64,000 nt of DNA from Megasphaera sp. AM44-1BH (GCF_003467125.1 NZ_QSFA01000015.1:1-64000), one strand, 5' to 3'; counted from the stretch's first letter, positions 35,968 to 47,412 are shown. A program made the numbers and translations. Notes: generated by a model not told the origin, from the sequence alone.

Positions 35968-36534
35968 TTATCTTTTCCGGCCTGTTTTCAAAATCACTGG
36001 CACCAAAAAAGATACCAGATGGATTAGTCTGCTCTGCCCGACAATGCGACTGCTGACACATCCCAAAACCATGCCGCCCAAAATATCCGTCACATAATGG
36101 ACACCGCAGGCAATCCGCGAAAGGCCAATTAGTATACTCCATATCAGGAGCACGATGCCTGACCACTTCTGGTAACGGAAAATAGTCAGCGCTGCCGCCA
36201 CCGCATTCATCGTGTGGTTGCTGGGAAAGGATGCGTTGTTTTTGTGCAGGACCGACTGCTTCACCGCCCGATGTGCGGCAAACGGGCGCTGGCGCCGCCA
36301 TAGGAGCGATATGAGAAAAGAGAAAAAAGAACTGATTCCCACGGAAAGCAGCGCTTCTGTCATTGATTGCCTGCGCTGAAACTGCTGCGGCAGTTTTCCC
36401 GGACGGAACCACTGTACCAGGCCATACAGGATATACACCCAGAAACCCCAGCGGGCCATGCGGACTGCGCCGGTCTCCACCAGGGGATGGCGCAATAAAA
36501 GCGATTGTATTTTCAAAATAAGCCAGCGTTCCAT
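35968..36534 (-). CDS. PAP2-family membrane phosphatase (undecaprenyl-diphosphatase-like)
   Basis: A 188-residue membrane protein. The acid-phosphatase motifs are visible: RRQRPFAAH (C1-like, near 79), SFPSNHT (C2, near 103) and SRIACGVHYVTDILGG (C3, near 138). Such proteins in bacteria often remove a phosphate from undecaprenyl diphosphate (BcrC type) or phosphatidylglycerol phosphate. The ORF can be read from 36702 inside hydF, but the ATG at 36534 has AAAGGAGA upstream and gives a normal length. It follows hydF by 11 bases in one operon, an odd partner. Confidence 0.87.
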   Translation of the reverse strand: MERWLILKIQSLLLRHPLVETGAVRMARWGFWVYILYGLVQWFRPGKLPQQFQRRQSMTEALLSVGISSFFSFLISLLWRRQRPFAAHRAVKQSVLHKNNASFPSNHTMNAVAAALTIFRYQKWSGIVLLIWSILIGLSRIACGVHYVTDILGGMVLGCVSSRIVGQSRLIHLVSFLVPVILKTGRKR

Positions 36535-36545
36535 CGTCTTCTCCT

Positions 36546-37745
36546 TTACGGGACCAGCCGCTGCAAATCGGGGAACGGCGCCAGACTGCGTTTCAGTATT
36601 CCATGGATACAGGCAATAAAAATGCCATAATTCGTAATGGGCACACGCTGCAACCGCGCACGCTGCATCCGCGATGCCACTTCCCGTTCGTTCAGCATAC
36701 ATCCCCCGCAGTGGATGACCAGCGCATAGGGTGTCAGATCCATAGGGAAATCCCTGCCAGACGATGTTTCAATGGAAAGTGTTTTCCCCGTATACTGCCG
36801 GAGCCAGCGGGGAATTTTGACAGTGCCAATATCATCGCACTGCCTGTGATGAGTACATCCTTCGGAAATGAGCACTTTGTCTCCGTCCTTCAGGCCGCCC
36901 AGCGCGCGCACTCCATCTATGGCAATATCCAGGAATCCCTTGTGGCGTGCCATGAGAATGGAAAAGGAGGTCAGCGTGATATCGTCCGGCGTATCCGCCG
37001 CTACCCGTTTAAAAGCCTGACTGTCGGTTATGACCATCCGCGGTTTTTGGCCCAGATGCTGCAGCGTCTCTTTAAGTCCCGTTTCCTTTACGACGACGGC
37101 CGTCCCGTCTGCATCGAGTATATCCCGTATGGTCTGCTGCTGGGGCAGGATCAGCCTTCCTTTGGGAGCCGCTGAATCTACGGGAACGACGAGGACAAAA
37201 AAGTCTCCCGGCCGTACCATATCCCGCACGATAGGAACCCCGGCATCCTGCGGTTTCAGCCGGGCCAGCCGTTCTTTTAATTCATGGATGCCCGTGTTGT
37301 CTCTGGCACTGACATACAGGACGTCCTCTGGTATCTGATCCGGCCGCTTTGTCAAATCACTCTTATTATAGACGATAATATACGGGAGTCCTTTTTCCCG
37401 GATCAGCGCCAGCGTTTCCCTGTCGCTCTGCTGCATTCCTTCCGCTGCATCGATGACCAGGACGGCTATATCTGTTTTATTGAGCACCTGCCGTGTCCGT
37501 TCCACGCGCAGTTCCCCCAGAGCGCCTGTATCATCAAACCCCGGTGTATCGATAATCAGGACCGGTCCCAGTGGCAGCAGTTCCATGGCCTTATACACCG
37601 GATCGGTCGTCGTCCCCTTTTTATCCGAAACGATAGCCAGATTCTGTCCCGTCACAGCATTGACGACACTGGATTTACCGGCATTGCGGCGGCCAAAAAA
37701 GCCAATATGTACGCGTTCACCTGACGGTGTATCATTCATTCCCAT
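36546..37745 (-). CDS. hydF: [FeFe]-hydrogenase H-cluster maturation GTPase
   Basis: A 399-residue HydF, the scaffold on which the 2Fe subcluster is assembled before transfer to the hydrogenase. The GTPase domain has FFGRRNAGKSS (P-loop), GTTTDPV, DTPGFDD and NKSD. The C-terminal part carries the cluster-binding ligands in SEGCTHHRQCDD and HCGGCMLN. Start ATG follows AGAGGGGG. HydE and HydG are not in this window. It supports the assignment of the protein at 60199 as a true hydrogenase or another one elsewhere in the genome. Confidence 0.96.
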   Translation of the reverse strand: MGMNDTPSGERVHIGFFGRRNAGKSSVVNAVTGQNLAIVSDKKGTTTDPVYKAMELLPLGPVLIIDTPGFDDTGALGELRVERTRQVLNKTDIAVLVIDAAEGMQQSDRETLALIREKGLPYIIVYNKSDLTKRPDQIPEDVLYVSARDNTGIHELKERLARLKPQDAGVPIVRDMVRPGDFFVLVVPVDSAAPKGRLILPQQQTIRDILDADGTAVVVKETGLKETLQHLGQKPRMVITDSQAFKRVAADTPDDITLTSFSILMARHKGFLDIAIDGVRALGGLKDGDKVLISEGCTHHRQCDDIGTVKIPRWLRQYTGKTLSIETSSGRDFPMDLTPYALVIHCGGCMLNEREVASRMQRARLQRVPITNYGIFIACIHGILKRSLAPFPDLQRLVP

Positions 37746-37872
37746 AACAGTTCCCCCTCTGTTTCATTTTGCTCTATTATATCATAAATGCCAGAATGCA
37801 TACTAGAAAGACCATCCGGCTCATGGTATGATACAAGGGGTAATGAAAAAAACGTTTCAGGAGATGACATAT

Positions 37873-38070
37873 ATGATTTGTAAAAAATGCGGAACTGAAC
37901 TGCGCGACGGCGTGCGTATGTGCCCTATCTGCGGTACCCAGCAGGTAGAAGCCCCGAAACCGACGCCAGGAACGGTCAATGACCCAAAAATCTTTTCCAA
38001 AACCCGGGTAATCAGCTTCATCATCATCATGGCGCTGGTGCTCATCGGTCTTTGGAAGGTATTTTCCTGA
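37873..38070 (+). CDS. Zinc-ribbon small membrane protein
   Basis: A 65-residue protein: a zinc ribbon at the N-terminus (CKKC at about 3-6 and CPIC near 18-21), a Pro/Lys linker, and one C-terminal membrane segment (ISFIIIMALVLIGLWKVF). Reading can begin at 37828, but the ATG at 37873 is the one spaced nine bases from CAGGAG; the ATG directly touching that site is too close. Function unknown; such proteins are common in Firmicutes. Confidence 0.75.
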   Translation: MICKKCGTELRDGVRMCPICGTQQVEAPKPTPGTVNDPKIFSKTRVISFIIIMALVLIGLWKVFS

Positions 38071-38238
38071 TATCTCCGGTCCTGTATCAGGAACATATTC
38101 ATTTAATTAATTTAGATTTTTACATTATATATCAGTAATATACTAGTTTTTTAGTGTTATTTTCATGAAATACGCTTTGTTTTTCCTTATTTATTCAAAA
38201 CCGCCGTTTTGTTCTATTCCCTCAGGCTATATTGACTA

Positions 38239-38267
38239 TTGACAAACGGGAATGGTTCCGTTACAAT
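38239..38267 (+). promoter_or_regulatory. Promoter of the ilv operon
   Basis: TTGACA (38239-38244) and TACAAT (38262-38267) with 17-base spacing, close before the T-box leader. The stretch 38071-38235 before it is AT-rich and shows no gene. Confidence 0.85.
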
Positions 38268-38284
38268 GTTCACAACTTCTCCCG

Positions 38285-39618
<1,334 letters not shown>

Positions 39619-39639
39619 TGAGAAGAAGGGGATGGGGTA

Positions 39640-41340
39640 ATGAACATCAATGGTGCACAGGCAATTATCGAATGCCTGAAAAAAGAAGGTGTATCTGTCG
39701 TATTCGGCTATCCCGGTGGCACCGTGCTGACGTTATACGATGAATTATATAAAGCAGAATTTCCGCACATTCTTACCGGACATGAACAGGGGGCCATCCA
39801 TGCAGCTGATGGCTATGCCCGGGCGACGGGAAAAACAGGGGTCTGCTTTGCTACGTCCGGTCCCGGTGTCTGCAACATGGTTACAGGGATTGCTACGGCT
39901 AATATGGATTCTGTTCCTCTGGTCATTATCAGCGGCCAGGTCACGACCAGCCTGATCGGCCGGGATTCTTTCCAGGAAGCCGATATTTCCGGCATTACGA
40001 CGCCCATTACCAAGCACAACTATTTGATAAAAGATGTGGAAGAATTACCCCATATCCTGAAAGAAGCCTTTTATATCGCCTCGACGGGCCGTCCCGGTCC
40101 CGTCCTGATCGATATTGCAAAGGATGTATTTGATGCCGTATTGAATTTCAAATATCCCAAAACGGTCCATCTCCGGGGATACAGCGGCCGCTACATCGGG
40201 CAGGAAGACCATGTCACCCGGGCCGTAGAAGCACTGGCAGCCGCGCGTAAGCCACTGCTCCTGGCCGGTGGCGGCGTCATCCTTTCCAATACATCAGAGT
40301 ATTTACGTTCCTTTGTAGAAAAAACACAGATTCCCGTCATTACGACGCTGATGGGCAAAGGAGCCGTTCCTGACAGCTATGCCAATCATCTGGGTATGGT
40401 CGGCATGCATGGGTCGTACGCGGCCAACATGGCCGTCATGGAATGTGACCTTCTGATGGCCATCGGCAGCCGTTTCGATGACCGTGTGACAGGAGATGCC
40501 GAAAACTTTGCGCCTAATGCACAGATTGTCCATTTTGATATCGATAAAGTGGAAATCAATAAAATCGTCCATGCCGATATCAGTGTAGGCGGTGACCTCC
40601 GCTGGTCACTGCCGCTGCTGGCCAATCAGGTACAGCAGGGCCGGACACAGTACAAAAAACAGTATCAGGAGTGGCGCAATCACGTCCTGTCCCTGAAGAA
40701 AGACCACCCGTTTTCCTGCCGCAATCTGGTCAATCAGATTGCGCCGGACGTGCTGATTCAAAAACTGAATCAGCAACTGGATGATGACGCCATCGTCGTC
40801 ACGGACGTAGGCCAGCATCAGATGTGGGCTGCTCAGTTCTACCACACGGAAAAACCCCGCCATTTCATCACTTCTGGCGGACTGGGCACCATGGGCTACG
40901 GTCTCCCGGCTGCCATGGGCGCCAGGCTCGCCTGTCCCGACAAGACCGTCCTGCTGCTGAGCGGCGACGGCAGCATCATGATGAACTGTCAGGAATTTGC
41001 CACACTGGCTGATAACGGCATTGCCGTCAAGACCGTCGTCCTTTGCAACGGTGTCCTCGGCATGGTGAATCAATGGCAGCGCATGTTTTATCACCGCCGT
41101 TATGCCGCATCCCTGCTGAAAAAGGACAACCGTATCACCGCCGTTGCAGAAGCCATGGGCGTCCCGGGCTTTACGGCCACGACGCCGGATGAGCTGGACG
41201 ATGCCATAGAAAAATTCTTGTCCGTACCGGGACCGGCTCTGCTGGAAGTGACCATTCCGGCCGACGAAAACGTCTATCCCATGGTACCGGGCGGCAAACG
41301 CCTGAATGAAATGATTCTGGAAGGAGGCAACCGGACATGA
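39640..41340 (+). CDS. ilvB: Acetolactate synthase, large (catalytic) subunit
   Basis: A 566-residue TPP enzyme that condenses pyruvate with pyruvate or 2-ketobutyrate. The catalytic Glu lies in GHEQGAIHAADGYARA near 49, FAD-type segment GKGAVPDSYANHLGM near 245, and the TPP-Mg motif GDGSIMMNCQE near 445 followed by NGVLGMVNQWQ. The stop overlaps the ilvN start (ATGA). It lies 21 bases after ilvC. Confidence 0.97.
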   Translation: MNINGAQAIIECLKKEGVSVVFGYPGGTVLTLYDELYKAEFPHILTGHEQGAIHAADGYARATGKTGVCFATSGPGVCNMVTGIATANMDSVPLVIISGQVTTSLIGRDSFQEADISGITTPITKHNYLIKDVEELPHILKEAFYIASTGRPGPVLIDIAKDVFDAVLNFKYPKTVHLRGYSGRYIGQEDHVTRAVEALAAARKPLLLAGGGVILSNTSEYLRSFVEKTQIPVITTLMGKGAVPDSYANHLGMVGMHGSYAANMAVMECDLLMAIGSRFDDRVTGDAENFAPNAQIVHFDIDKVEINKIVHADISVGGDLRWSLPLLANQVQQGRTQYKKQYQEWRNHVLSLKKDHPFSCRNLVNQIAPDVLIQKLNQQLDDDAIVVTDVGQHQMWAAQFYHTEKPRHFITSGGLGTMGYGLPAAMGARLACPDKTVLLLSGDGSIMMNCQEFATLADNGIAVKTVVLCNGVLGMVNQWQRMFYHRRYAASLLKKDNRITAVAEAMGVPGFTATTPDELDDAIEKFLSVPGPALLEVTIPADENVYPMVPGGKRLNEMILEGGNRT

Positions 41341-41843
41341 GACAACATCTCGCTCTGCTCGTAGATAATAAACCGGGCGTCCTGACCCATGTCGCCGGCC
41401 TCATCAGCCGCCGCGGCATCAATATCGAAGCCATCAATGCCGGCTACACGGAAGATGCCGATATTACGCGTATCAATATCATCGTAGAAGTCAAAGACCA
41501 CTGGGAACTGGATCAGGCCGTCAACCAGCTGGCGAAATTAATCAATGTCATCAAAATCGTCATCCTCGACAACAAGCCCTTTGTCAGCTACGACCTGGCC
41601 CTGATCAAAATCCGGTACATCACGGCCAAAGACCGGATTGAGCTCAGCAATCTGGCAGAACTGTTCCACGCCAAAATCGTAGACGTTGACAAACAGTCCC
41701 TCATTTTCCGCCTTGCCGGCCGGGAAGACCACATCGATGCCATGCTGAATATGCTGCAGTATTACGAAATACTGGAAATTGCCCGCACCGGCTCTATCAG
41801 CCTGTCCCGGGGAAAAGATGCGGTCAAGCACATGGAACCGTAG
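41337..41843 (+). CDS. ilvN: Acetolactate synthase, small (regulatory) subunit
   Basis: A 168-residue regulatory subunit. The N-terminal ACT domain (HLALLVDNKPGVLTHVAGLI, then SRRGINIEAINAG) binds valine for feedback inhibition; the C-terminal domain with AKIVDVDKQSLIFRLAG is typical. It overlaps ilvB by four bases. Confidence 0.96.
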   Translation: MRQHLALLVDNKPGVLTHVAGLISRRGINIEAINAGYTEDADITRINIIVEVKDHWELDQAVNQLAKLINVIKIVILDNKPFVSYDLALIKIRYITAKDRIELSNLAELFHAKIVDVDKQSLIFRLAGREDHIDAMLNMLQYYEILEIARTGSISLSRGKDAVKHMEP

Positions 41844-41855
41844 AAAGGAGCCGCT

Positions 41856-43115
41856 ATGACCTGTCCCGATTTACATCACCTTCTCGTCTGCCGGGATCTT
41901 CTCTCTGACCCCCTCATCCAGACACTGCAGTCCCTGCAGCAGTCTCCCGGTCAGGAAGACCTGCCCTCAAAGCTTTCCGCCCGGCTCATTGAAAAAGCCG
42001 AACAGCTGGGACTTTCGGGAAACCTGCTGCCAGCCTATCTGACTTATCAGCTCATCTGGGGTGACAATACGGCATCGCGGACGCTGGAACGAAGCGGCAC
42101 ATACGGGCCCGGCCTTGAAGCCGCCCTGGCATCGGACATGGCAGTCCTGCTGCCGTATCTGCGCATGGACACAGCGTCTCTTACGGGATGCGCTTTTCTG
42201 TCCGCCTATGTACCGGCCGCCCCGGTCCGGTCCCACGAACTGACCAGCCTGATGGACGGCCTCACCCGGGCAGATTCGCCCGGACAGGCGGCCCGGATAC
42301 TGCTGGACCATTACAAGACCCATGGCAGCGGCTCTCTAGCCCGGTTCACGGCGTTCCGTCTTTCTTCATCAGGACACCTTACGGGAATCCGCGATTTTCC
42401 GGACTATGACTGGGATGACCTCATTGCCTATCAGCGGCAGAAAGAAAAACTGCTGGCAAACACCCGGGCCTTTCTTGCCGGCCACCGGGCCAACAACGTG
42501 CTCCTCACGGGGGCCCGCGGCACAGGCAAATCAACGGCCGTCAAGGCCCTGGTAAGCCGCTACCAGGACCGGGGCCTGCGGCTGGTCCAGATTGCCCGCG
42601 GTCAGTTATCACAGCTGTCAGCCGTCATGGAACGGCTATGTGCCAGTAAAAATCTGAAATTTATCCTCTTTTTCGACGACTTGTCCTTCGACGAAGGGGA
42701 AACAGAATACAAATATCTGAAATCGGTCATCGACGGCGGCGTCACGCCCCAGCCGGATAATGTGCTCATCTATGCAACGAGCAACCGCCGTCATCTCCTG
42801 CGCGAATCCTGGCAGGACCGCAGCGACCAGATTGATGATATCTACATGCAGGACAGTGCCAATGAATCGATTTCTCTGTCAGACCGGTTCGGCCTGATTC
42901 TGCACTACACCCAGCCCACCCAGGAGGAATACCTGGCTATAATCCGCCATGAGTTGGAAAAAGCCGGCATCACGCTCGATAATGAAACGCTGCGGATTCT
43001 CGGCGTACGCTGGGAACATGAACATTCCGGACGCAACGGCCGCATTGCCCATCAATTCGTCACCTGGTATCTGGGCCAGCAGGGATTGAAGCAGGCCGTA
43101 TCGGGAAGCGTCTGA
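41856..43115 (+). CDS. DUF815-type AAA+ ATPase inside the ilv operon
   Basis: A 419-residue protein. The ATPase core has Walker A GARGTGKST at 219-227, Walker B FILFFDD at 269-275, and a sensor-like region YATSNRRHLLRESW near 303. The N-terminal 200 residues are unannotated and helical in character. This is the DUF815 family of P-loop proteins whose role is not known. AAAGGAG precedes the ATG, and the gene is 12 bases after ilvN and 54 before ilvD on the same strand, with no terminator. A helper role for an Fe-S dehydratase or protein quality control is only speculation. Confidence 0.85.
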   Translation: MTCPDLHHLLVCRDLLSDPLIQTLQSLQQSPGQEDLPSKLSARLIEKAEQLGLSGNLLPAYLTYQLIWGDNTASRTLERSGTYGPGLEAALASDMAVLLPYLRMDTASLTGCAFLSAYVPAAPVRSHELTSLMDGLTRADSPGQAARILLDHYKTHGSGSLARFTAFRLSSSGHLTGIRDFPDYDWDDLIAYQRQKEKLLANTRAFLAGHRANNVLLTGARGTGKSTAVKALVSRYQDRGLRLVQIARGQLSQLSAVMERLCASKNLKFILFFDDLSFDEGETEYKYLKSVIDGGVTPQPDNVLIYATSNRRHLLRESWQDRSDQIDDIYMQDSANESISLSDRFGLILHYTQPTQEEYLAIIRHELEKAGITLDNETLRILGVRWEHEHSGRNGRIAHQFVTWYLGQQGLKQAVSGSV

Positions 43116-43169
43116 TTCTGATATCGTATACTATAGAACATACATTTCCATTCCAGAAGGAGGCATCTT

Positions 43170-44822
43170 ATGCGCAGTGACATCGTAAAAAAAGGCAGTA
43201 CCCGTACGGCTCATCGTACGTTATTCCATGCTATGGGCTATTCCAACGAAGACCTGTCCAAGCCGCTCATCGGCGTCGTCAACTCGTTCAATGAAATCAT
43301 TCCCGGTCATATCCATCTCCGGGAAATCGCCCAGGCCGTCAAACTCGGCGTAGCCGCAGCCGGAGGCACGCCTATCGAATTTCCCGCTATCGGCGTCTGT
43401 GACGGCATCGCCATGGGCCATGACGGCATGAAATTCTCCCTTTCCAGCCGCGAACTGATCTGTGATTCCATCGAAGCCGTCGCGACGGCCCACGCCTTTG
43501 ACGGGCTGGTCCTCATCCCCAATTGCGACAAAATCGTACCGGCCATGCTCATGGCTGCCGGCCGCCTGAATATCCCGGCTGTCGTCGTCAGCGGCGGCCC
43601 TATGCTGGCCGGCCGTTACCAGGGACGCAATATCAGCGTCAGCACCATGTTCGAAGCCGCCGGCAAAGTAGAATCGGGGCAGATTACGCCGGACGAACTG
43701 GAAGATATGGAAGAACGGGCCTGCCCGGGCTGCGGATCCTGTGCCGGGCTGTTTACGGCCAACACCATGAACTGTCTCACAGAAGTACTTGGCATGGGGC
43801 TTCCCGGCAACGGCACCATTCCGGCCGCCTATTTCGGACGGCGCCGCATGCTGGCGAAAAAAGCCGGTGAAGTCATTATGGACCTCGTACGCCGCGATGT
43901 CCGTCCCCGTGACATCATGACCCGTGAAGCCTTCGAAAACGCCATCGCTGTCGATATGGCCATCGGCGGTTCGACCAATACAGCTCTCCATCTGCCTGCC
44001 ATTGCCCATGAAGCAGGCGTTGACCTGCCGCTTTGTGTCTTCGATGAAATCAGCCGCAAATCCGCCTACATCACCAAAATGAGTCCGGGCGGCACCTATC
44101 ATATGCAGGACCTGGATGAAGCCGGCGGCATCAGCGCCGTCATGAAGGAACTGACGAAACTGGGACTCATTCATACAGGAGCACAAACCGTCACCGGTAC
44201 CATTGCCAGCCGCATCGAACACGCGGAAATCCTGAATCACGAAGTCATTCACGGTGTGGAAAATGCCTATATGCACAAAGGCGGCATCGCAATCCTTACA
44301 GGCAATCTGGCTCCCGACGGCTCGGTCATCAAAGAAAGTGCCGTAGACCGGGACCTCCTCGTCTACAAAGGAACGGCCCGCTGTTTCGATACCGAAGAAG
44401 ACGCCATCGAGGCCATTATCGGCGGCAAAATCCACGAAGGTGATGTCGTCGTCATCCGATATGAAGGTCCCAAAGGAGGACCGGGCATGAGAGAAATGCT
44501 CAACCCGACGGCAGTCATTACCGGCATGGGCCTCAAAGTCGCACTGCTCACGGACGGCCGTTTCAGCGGTGCCAGCCGCGGAGCCTGCATCGGTCATATC
44601 TCACCGGAAGCCATGGAAGGCGGCCCTATCGCCCTCATCCACGACGGAGATACCATTTCCATCGACATTCCCCGGCGCAAACTGGAACTCTGCGTCAGCG
44701 ATGAAGAACTAGCCGAACGCAAAGCTGCCTGGAAACAACCGGAACCCAAAGTCAAAACGGGCTATCTGTCCCGATATGCCCGCCTCGTCACGTCTGCCAA
44801 TACGGGCGCTGTACTGAAATAA
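43170..44822 (+). CDS. ilvD: Dihydroxy-acid dehydratase
   Basis: A 550-residue Fe-S dehydratase, third step of valine/isoleucine synthesis. Cysteines expected to hold the cluster are in [21 protein letters not shown] and [19 protein letters not shown] Cys at the CDG position, where E. coli IlvD has Asp, suggests the [2Fe-2S] type. Further motifs: [14 protein letters not shown] near 265 and [13 protein letters not shown] near 430. AGGAGG precedes the ATG. Last gene of the T-box operon, followed by a strong terminator. Compare with the more divergent paralogue at 52254. Confidence 0.96.
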   Translation: MRSDIVKKGSTRTAHRTLFHAMGYSNEDLSKPLIGVVNSFNEIIPGHIHLREIAQAVKLGVAAAGGTPIEFPAIGVCDGIAMGHDGMKFSLSSRELICDSIEAVATAHAFDGLVLIPNCDKIVPAMLMAAGRLNIPAVVVSGGPMLAGRYQGRNISVSTMFEAAGKVESGQITPDELEDMEERACPGCGSCAGLFTANTMNCLTEVLGMGLPGNGTIPAAYFGRRRMLAKKAGEVIMDLVRRDVRPRDIMTREAFENAIAVDMAIGGSTNTALHLPAIAHEAGVDLPLCVFDEISRKSAYITKMSPGGTYHMQDLDEAGGISAVMKELTKLGLIHTGAQTVTGTIASRIEHAEILNHEVIHGVENAYMHKGGIAILTGNLAPDGSVIKESAVDRDLLVYKGTARCFDTEEDAIEAIIGGKIHEGDVVVIRYEGPKGGPGMREMLNPTAVITGMGLKVALLTDGRFSGASRGACIGHISPEAMEGGPIALIHDGDTISIDIPRRKLELCVSDEELAERKAAWKQPEPKVKTGYLSRYARLVTSANTGAVLK

Positions 44823-44831
44823 AAGAGAAAT

Positions 44832-44888
44832 TAAAAGCGGGGCCACAGTCCCATGAGTGTATACCCATGGGCTGCGGTCCCGCTTTTA
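44832..44888. terminator. Bidirectional terminator after ilvD
   Basis: TAAAAGCGGG and CCCGCTTTTA arms with further inner pairing (CCCATG/CATGGG) make a long stem with T-runs on both sides. It ends the ilv operon and the CoA-transferase transcript. Confidence 0.88.
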
Positions 44889-44908
44889 TATATTTATCCG
44901 TATCCGGA

Positions 44909-46267
44909 TCAGTATTCTGTTTTGCTCGTCTTTGTCCAGATGCCCATTTTTTCTGCTTCTTTGATGAGGTCTTCCCGGAAATCAGGATGAGCAATATTGA
45001 TCAGCGCTTCGGCACGCTGCCATGTGGACTGGCCTTTGAGGAGGGCTACGCCGTATTCCGTAACGATGTAGTGAACGGCCGAACGCGGTGTCGTAACGAC
45101 AGAACCCGGAGTCAGTGTCGGGCGGATCAGCGATTCCAGGCTGCCGTCTTTCAGTTTACGCGTCGAATGGACACAGATAAAGCCCTGGCCGCCTTCGGAG
45201 AGATACGCGCCCTGTGCGAAGTCCAGTGCACCGCCGGTGCCGCTGATATGGCGGTACCCTGCCGATTCTGCGCAGACCTGGCCATAGAGGTCGAGGTTGA
45301 TGCAGCTGTTGATGGAGACAAAGTTGTCAATGCTGGCAACAACATTGATGTTATTGACATAGTTGACCGGAGCATTGAATACAATCTGGTTGTCATCGAT
45401 GAAATCATACAGGCGCTGCGTGCCGCCGGCGAAGGTGTACATGATCTTACCTCTGTCGCGGTTCTTCTTCCCTGTAATCTTGCCGGCTTCATAAAGTTCT
45501 ACGTAGGGATCTACCAGCATTTCCGTATGGCCGCTCAGGTCCTTGACATCCGATTCTGCCAGTTTGTGGCCGATAGCGGACGGAACACCACCGATGCCGA
45601 GCTGCAGTGTACTGCCGTCTTTGATCATAGGTACGACGAAGCTGGCAATTTTATCATCCACAGGTGTAGACGGTTTATTCGGGACAATCGGCATATCCGG
45701 ATTGGAGCCTTCTACAATCATATCTACATCGGCAATGTTCAGTTCCGTTTCATATCCCAGTGCCTTCGGCATTTTCTGATTGACTTCTACGATGACCTTA
45801 TCAGCAGATTTCAGGATACCGCGTAAATCGGCTACCTGAGGCCCCAGATTGAAATTGCCCCATTTGTCCATGGGATGTACCTGGAAGATGGCGACATCGA
45901 CTTTTTTATGGCTCCAGTATTTCGGCAGTTCATTAAAGAGGAGCGGCATGAACCAGCAGCGGCCAGCTTTGTTCATTTTGCGGTCAAATCCATTGAAATG
46001 GCCCGATACGAAGCGGACCTGATCATTGGATTCCGTTTCCGTATAGGTAAAGAAAGGATGATCCTGAATCAGTGTGGCATCAATGATTTCGACGTCTTTC
46101 AGACCATCATTATTGATATGGTCCGCCAGTGCTTTATCTGTATCGTACGGAGCCGAACAGCCGAGGCCGTAGGATACGCGGTCTCCGCTTTTGACGATAG
46201 CTGCCGCTTCCTGCGGCGTCACGAGTTTCTTCTGATATTCTTCTGCAATTTGTGAAAGTTTGTACAT
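44909..46267 (-). CDS. Acyl-CoA:acetate/4-hydroxybutyrate CoA-transferase family
   Basis: A 452-residue CoA-transferase of the acetyl-CoA hydrolase/transferase type. The family motifs are LQLGIGGVPSAIG near 221, SGHTEMLVDPYVEL near 245 with Glu249 as the likely CoA-accepting residue, and FNAPVNYVNNI about 80 residues later. The long ORF from 46336 is not used: the ATG at 46267 (MYKLSQ) follows AAGGAGG. Family members move CoA between acetate and butyrate, propionate or 4-hydroxybutyrate. The presence of abfD in the window makes 4-hydroxybutyrate one option, and butyryl-CoA:acetate another. Single gene behind a strong promoter. Confidence 0.88.
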   Translation of the reverse strand: MYKLSQIAEEYQKKLVTPQEAAAIVKSGDRVSYGLGCSAPYDTDKALADHINNDGLKDVEIIDATLIQDHPFFTYTETESNDQVRFVSGHFNGFDRKMNKAGRCWFMPLLFNELPKYWSHKKVDVAIFQVHPMDKWGNFNLGPQVADLRGILKSADKVIVEVNQKMPKALGYETELNIADVDMIVEGSNPDMPIVPNKPSTPVDDKIASFVVPMIKDGSTLQLGIGGVPSAIGHKLAESDVKDLSGHTEMLVDPYVELYEAGKITGKKNRDRGKIMYTFAGGTQRLYDFIDDNQIVFNAPVNYVNNINVVASIDNFVSINSCINLDLYGQVCAESAGYRHISGTGGALDFAQGAYLSEGGQGFICVHSTRKLKDGSLESLIRPTLTPGSVVTTPRSAVHYIVTEYGVALLKGQSTWQRAEALINIAHPDFREDLIKEAEKMGIWTKTSKTEY

Positions 46268-46403
46268 GTCTCTGGGTACCTCCTTACGCATAAACCCGTC
46301 CGCTCTGGCCGGACTAAACCGCAGATATATCCCCATCCGGCGGCATCGGGGTTATGTTACCAATGAATTTATTAAGATAAAAAAAGAAGTATTGTTCTTT
46401 TTT

Positions 46404-46433
46404 ATTATACGAAATTTGTGAAAAATAAGTCAA
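46404..46433 (-). promoter_or_regulatory. Promoter of the CoA-transferase gene
   Basis: Minus-strand TTGACT (46433-46428) and TATAAT (46409-46404) with an 18-base spacer. The leader of about 135 bases shows no clear regulatory fold. Confidence 0.75.
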
Positions 46434-46476
46434 GGTCAAACGCTTTACTCATGCGAAAAACATCTTGTATACATGA

Positions 46477-47412
46477 TTATTTCGTATTTCCATCATGGCT
46501 TCCGCCCTGCTTCTTATCGATGATATCCTTGATGTTTTTCAGTTCGTCCAGATTGACTTCCTTGAGCAGCATGCGGAACTGTGCCAGCTGTTTTTCCACA
46601 TCGGGAGCCAGTTTCGGAAAGTCCGGCTTAATGGCCTTCAGTTTTTCCAGAACAATCTGGGCTACAACGTAGCGGGTATACCATTTGTCATCGGCCGGCA
46701 CGATATACCACGGGGCATACTTGGTCGATGTCGCACTCAGGACTTCCCCGTATATCTTCTGATACCGGTTCCAGTACTTTCGTTCGTTGATATCGGACAT
46801 GGAGAATTTCCAGTTCTTTTGTTTGGTCACAATGCGGTCTATGAGGCGTTTTTTCTGTTCATCCTTGGATACGTGAAGGAAAATTTTGACCATGGGGAAT
46901 CCATTTTCCGCCAAATACCGTTCCCAATCCCGTATCTGACGGTAACGGCGTTCCCATATATCCTTGCCAATCAGTTTTTCCGGCATGCCGTCGCTCTTAA
47001 TCAGGTTGTGAATGTGGGTTACGACGACGTCTTCATAATGGGACCGGTTGAATATGCCGATTTCTCCGCGGCCGGGCAGGGCTTTATTGATCCGCCACAT
47101 ATAGTCATGATCCTTTTCTTCGGCGCTGGGCTGTTTGAAACTGGTAACATGCACCCCGGCCGGATTCAGCTGAGCAAAGACGTGTTTGACCGTACCATCC
47201 TTTCCTGCGGCATCCATGGCCTGCAATACGATGATGATTCCGTAATGGTTGTCGGCATAGAGCTTTTCCTGCCAGCCGTTCAGTTCTTCCATTACGCGGG
47301 GCATCCATTCTTTTTTTACTTTCTTTTTATCCACGTCTATGTTACACGCTGTGGCATATTGACTGAGGTCTACCTTTTCTCCTTCTTTGACACGATATCG
47401 TTCGATATTCAT
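46477..47412 (-). CDS. Polyphosphate kinase 2 family protein (polyphosphate:nucleotide phosphotransferase)
   Basis: A 311-residue PPK2. Walker A is in QAMDAAGKDGTVKHVF near 64-79, and Walker B/lid residues are in GIFNRSHYEDV near 118 and the Arg-rich WERRYRQIRDWER near 153. It moves phosphate from polyphosphate to a nucleoside mono- or diphosphate, or the reverse. Short single-domain length fits class I or III. AAGGAGG precedes the ATG. It is followed by the CoA-transferase gene, about 210 bases away with its own promoter. Confidence 0.92.
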   Translation of the reverse strand: MNIERYRVKEGEKVDLSQYATACNIDVDKKKVKKEWMPRVMEELNGWQEKLYADNHYGIIIVLQAMDAAGKDGTVKHVFAQLNPAGVHVTSFKQPSAEEKDHDYMWRINKALPGRGEIGIFNRSHYEDVVVTHIHNLIKSDGMPEKLIGKDIWERRYRQIRDWERYLAENGFPMVKIFLHVSKDEQKKRLIDRIVTKQKNWKFSMSDINERKYWNRYQKIYGEVLSATSTKYAPWYIVPADDKWYTRYVVAQIVLEKLKAIKPDFPKLAPDVEKQLAQFRMLLKEVNLDELKNIKDIIDKKQGGSHDGNTK

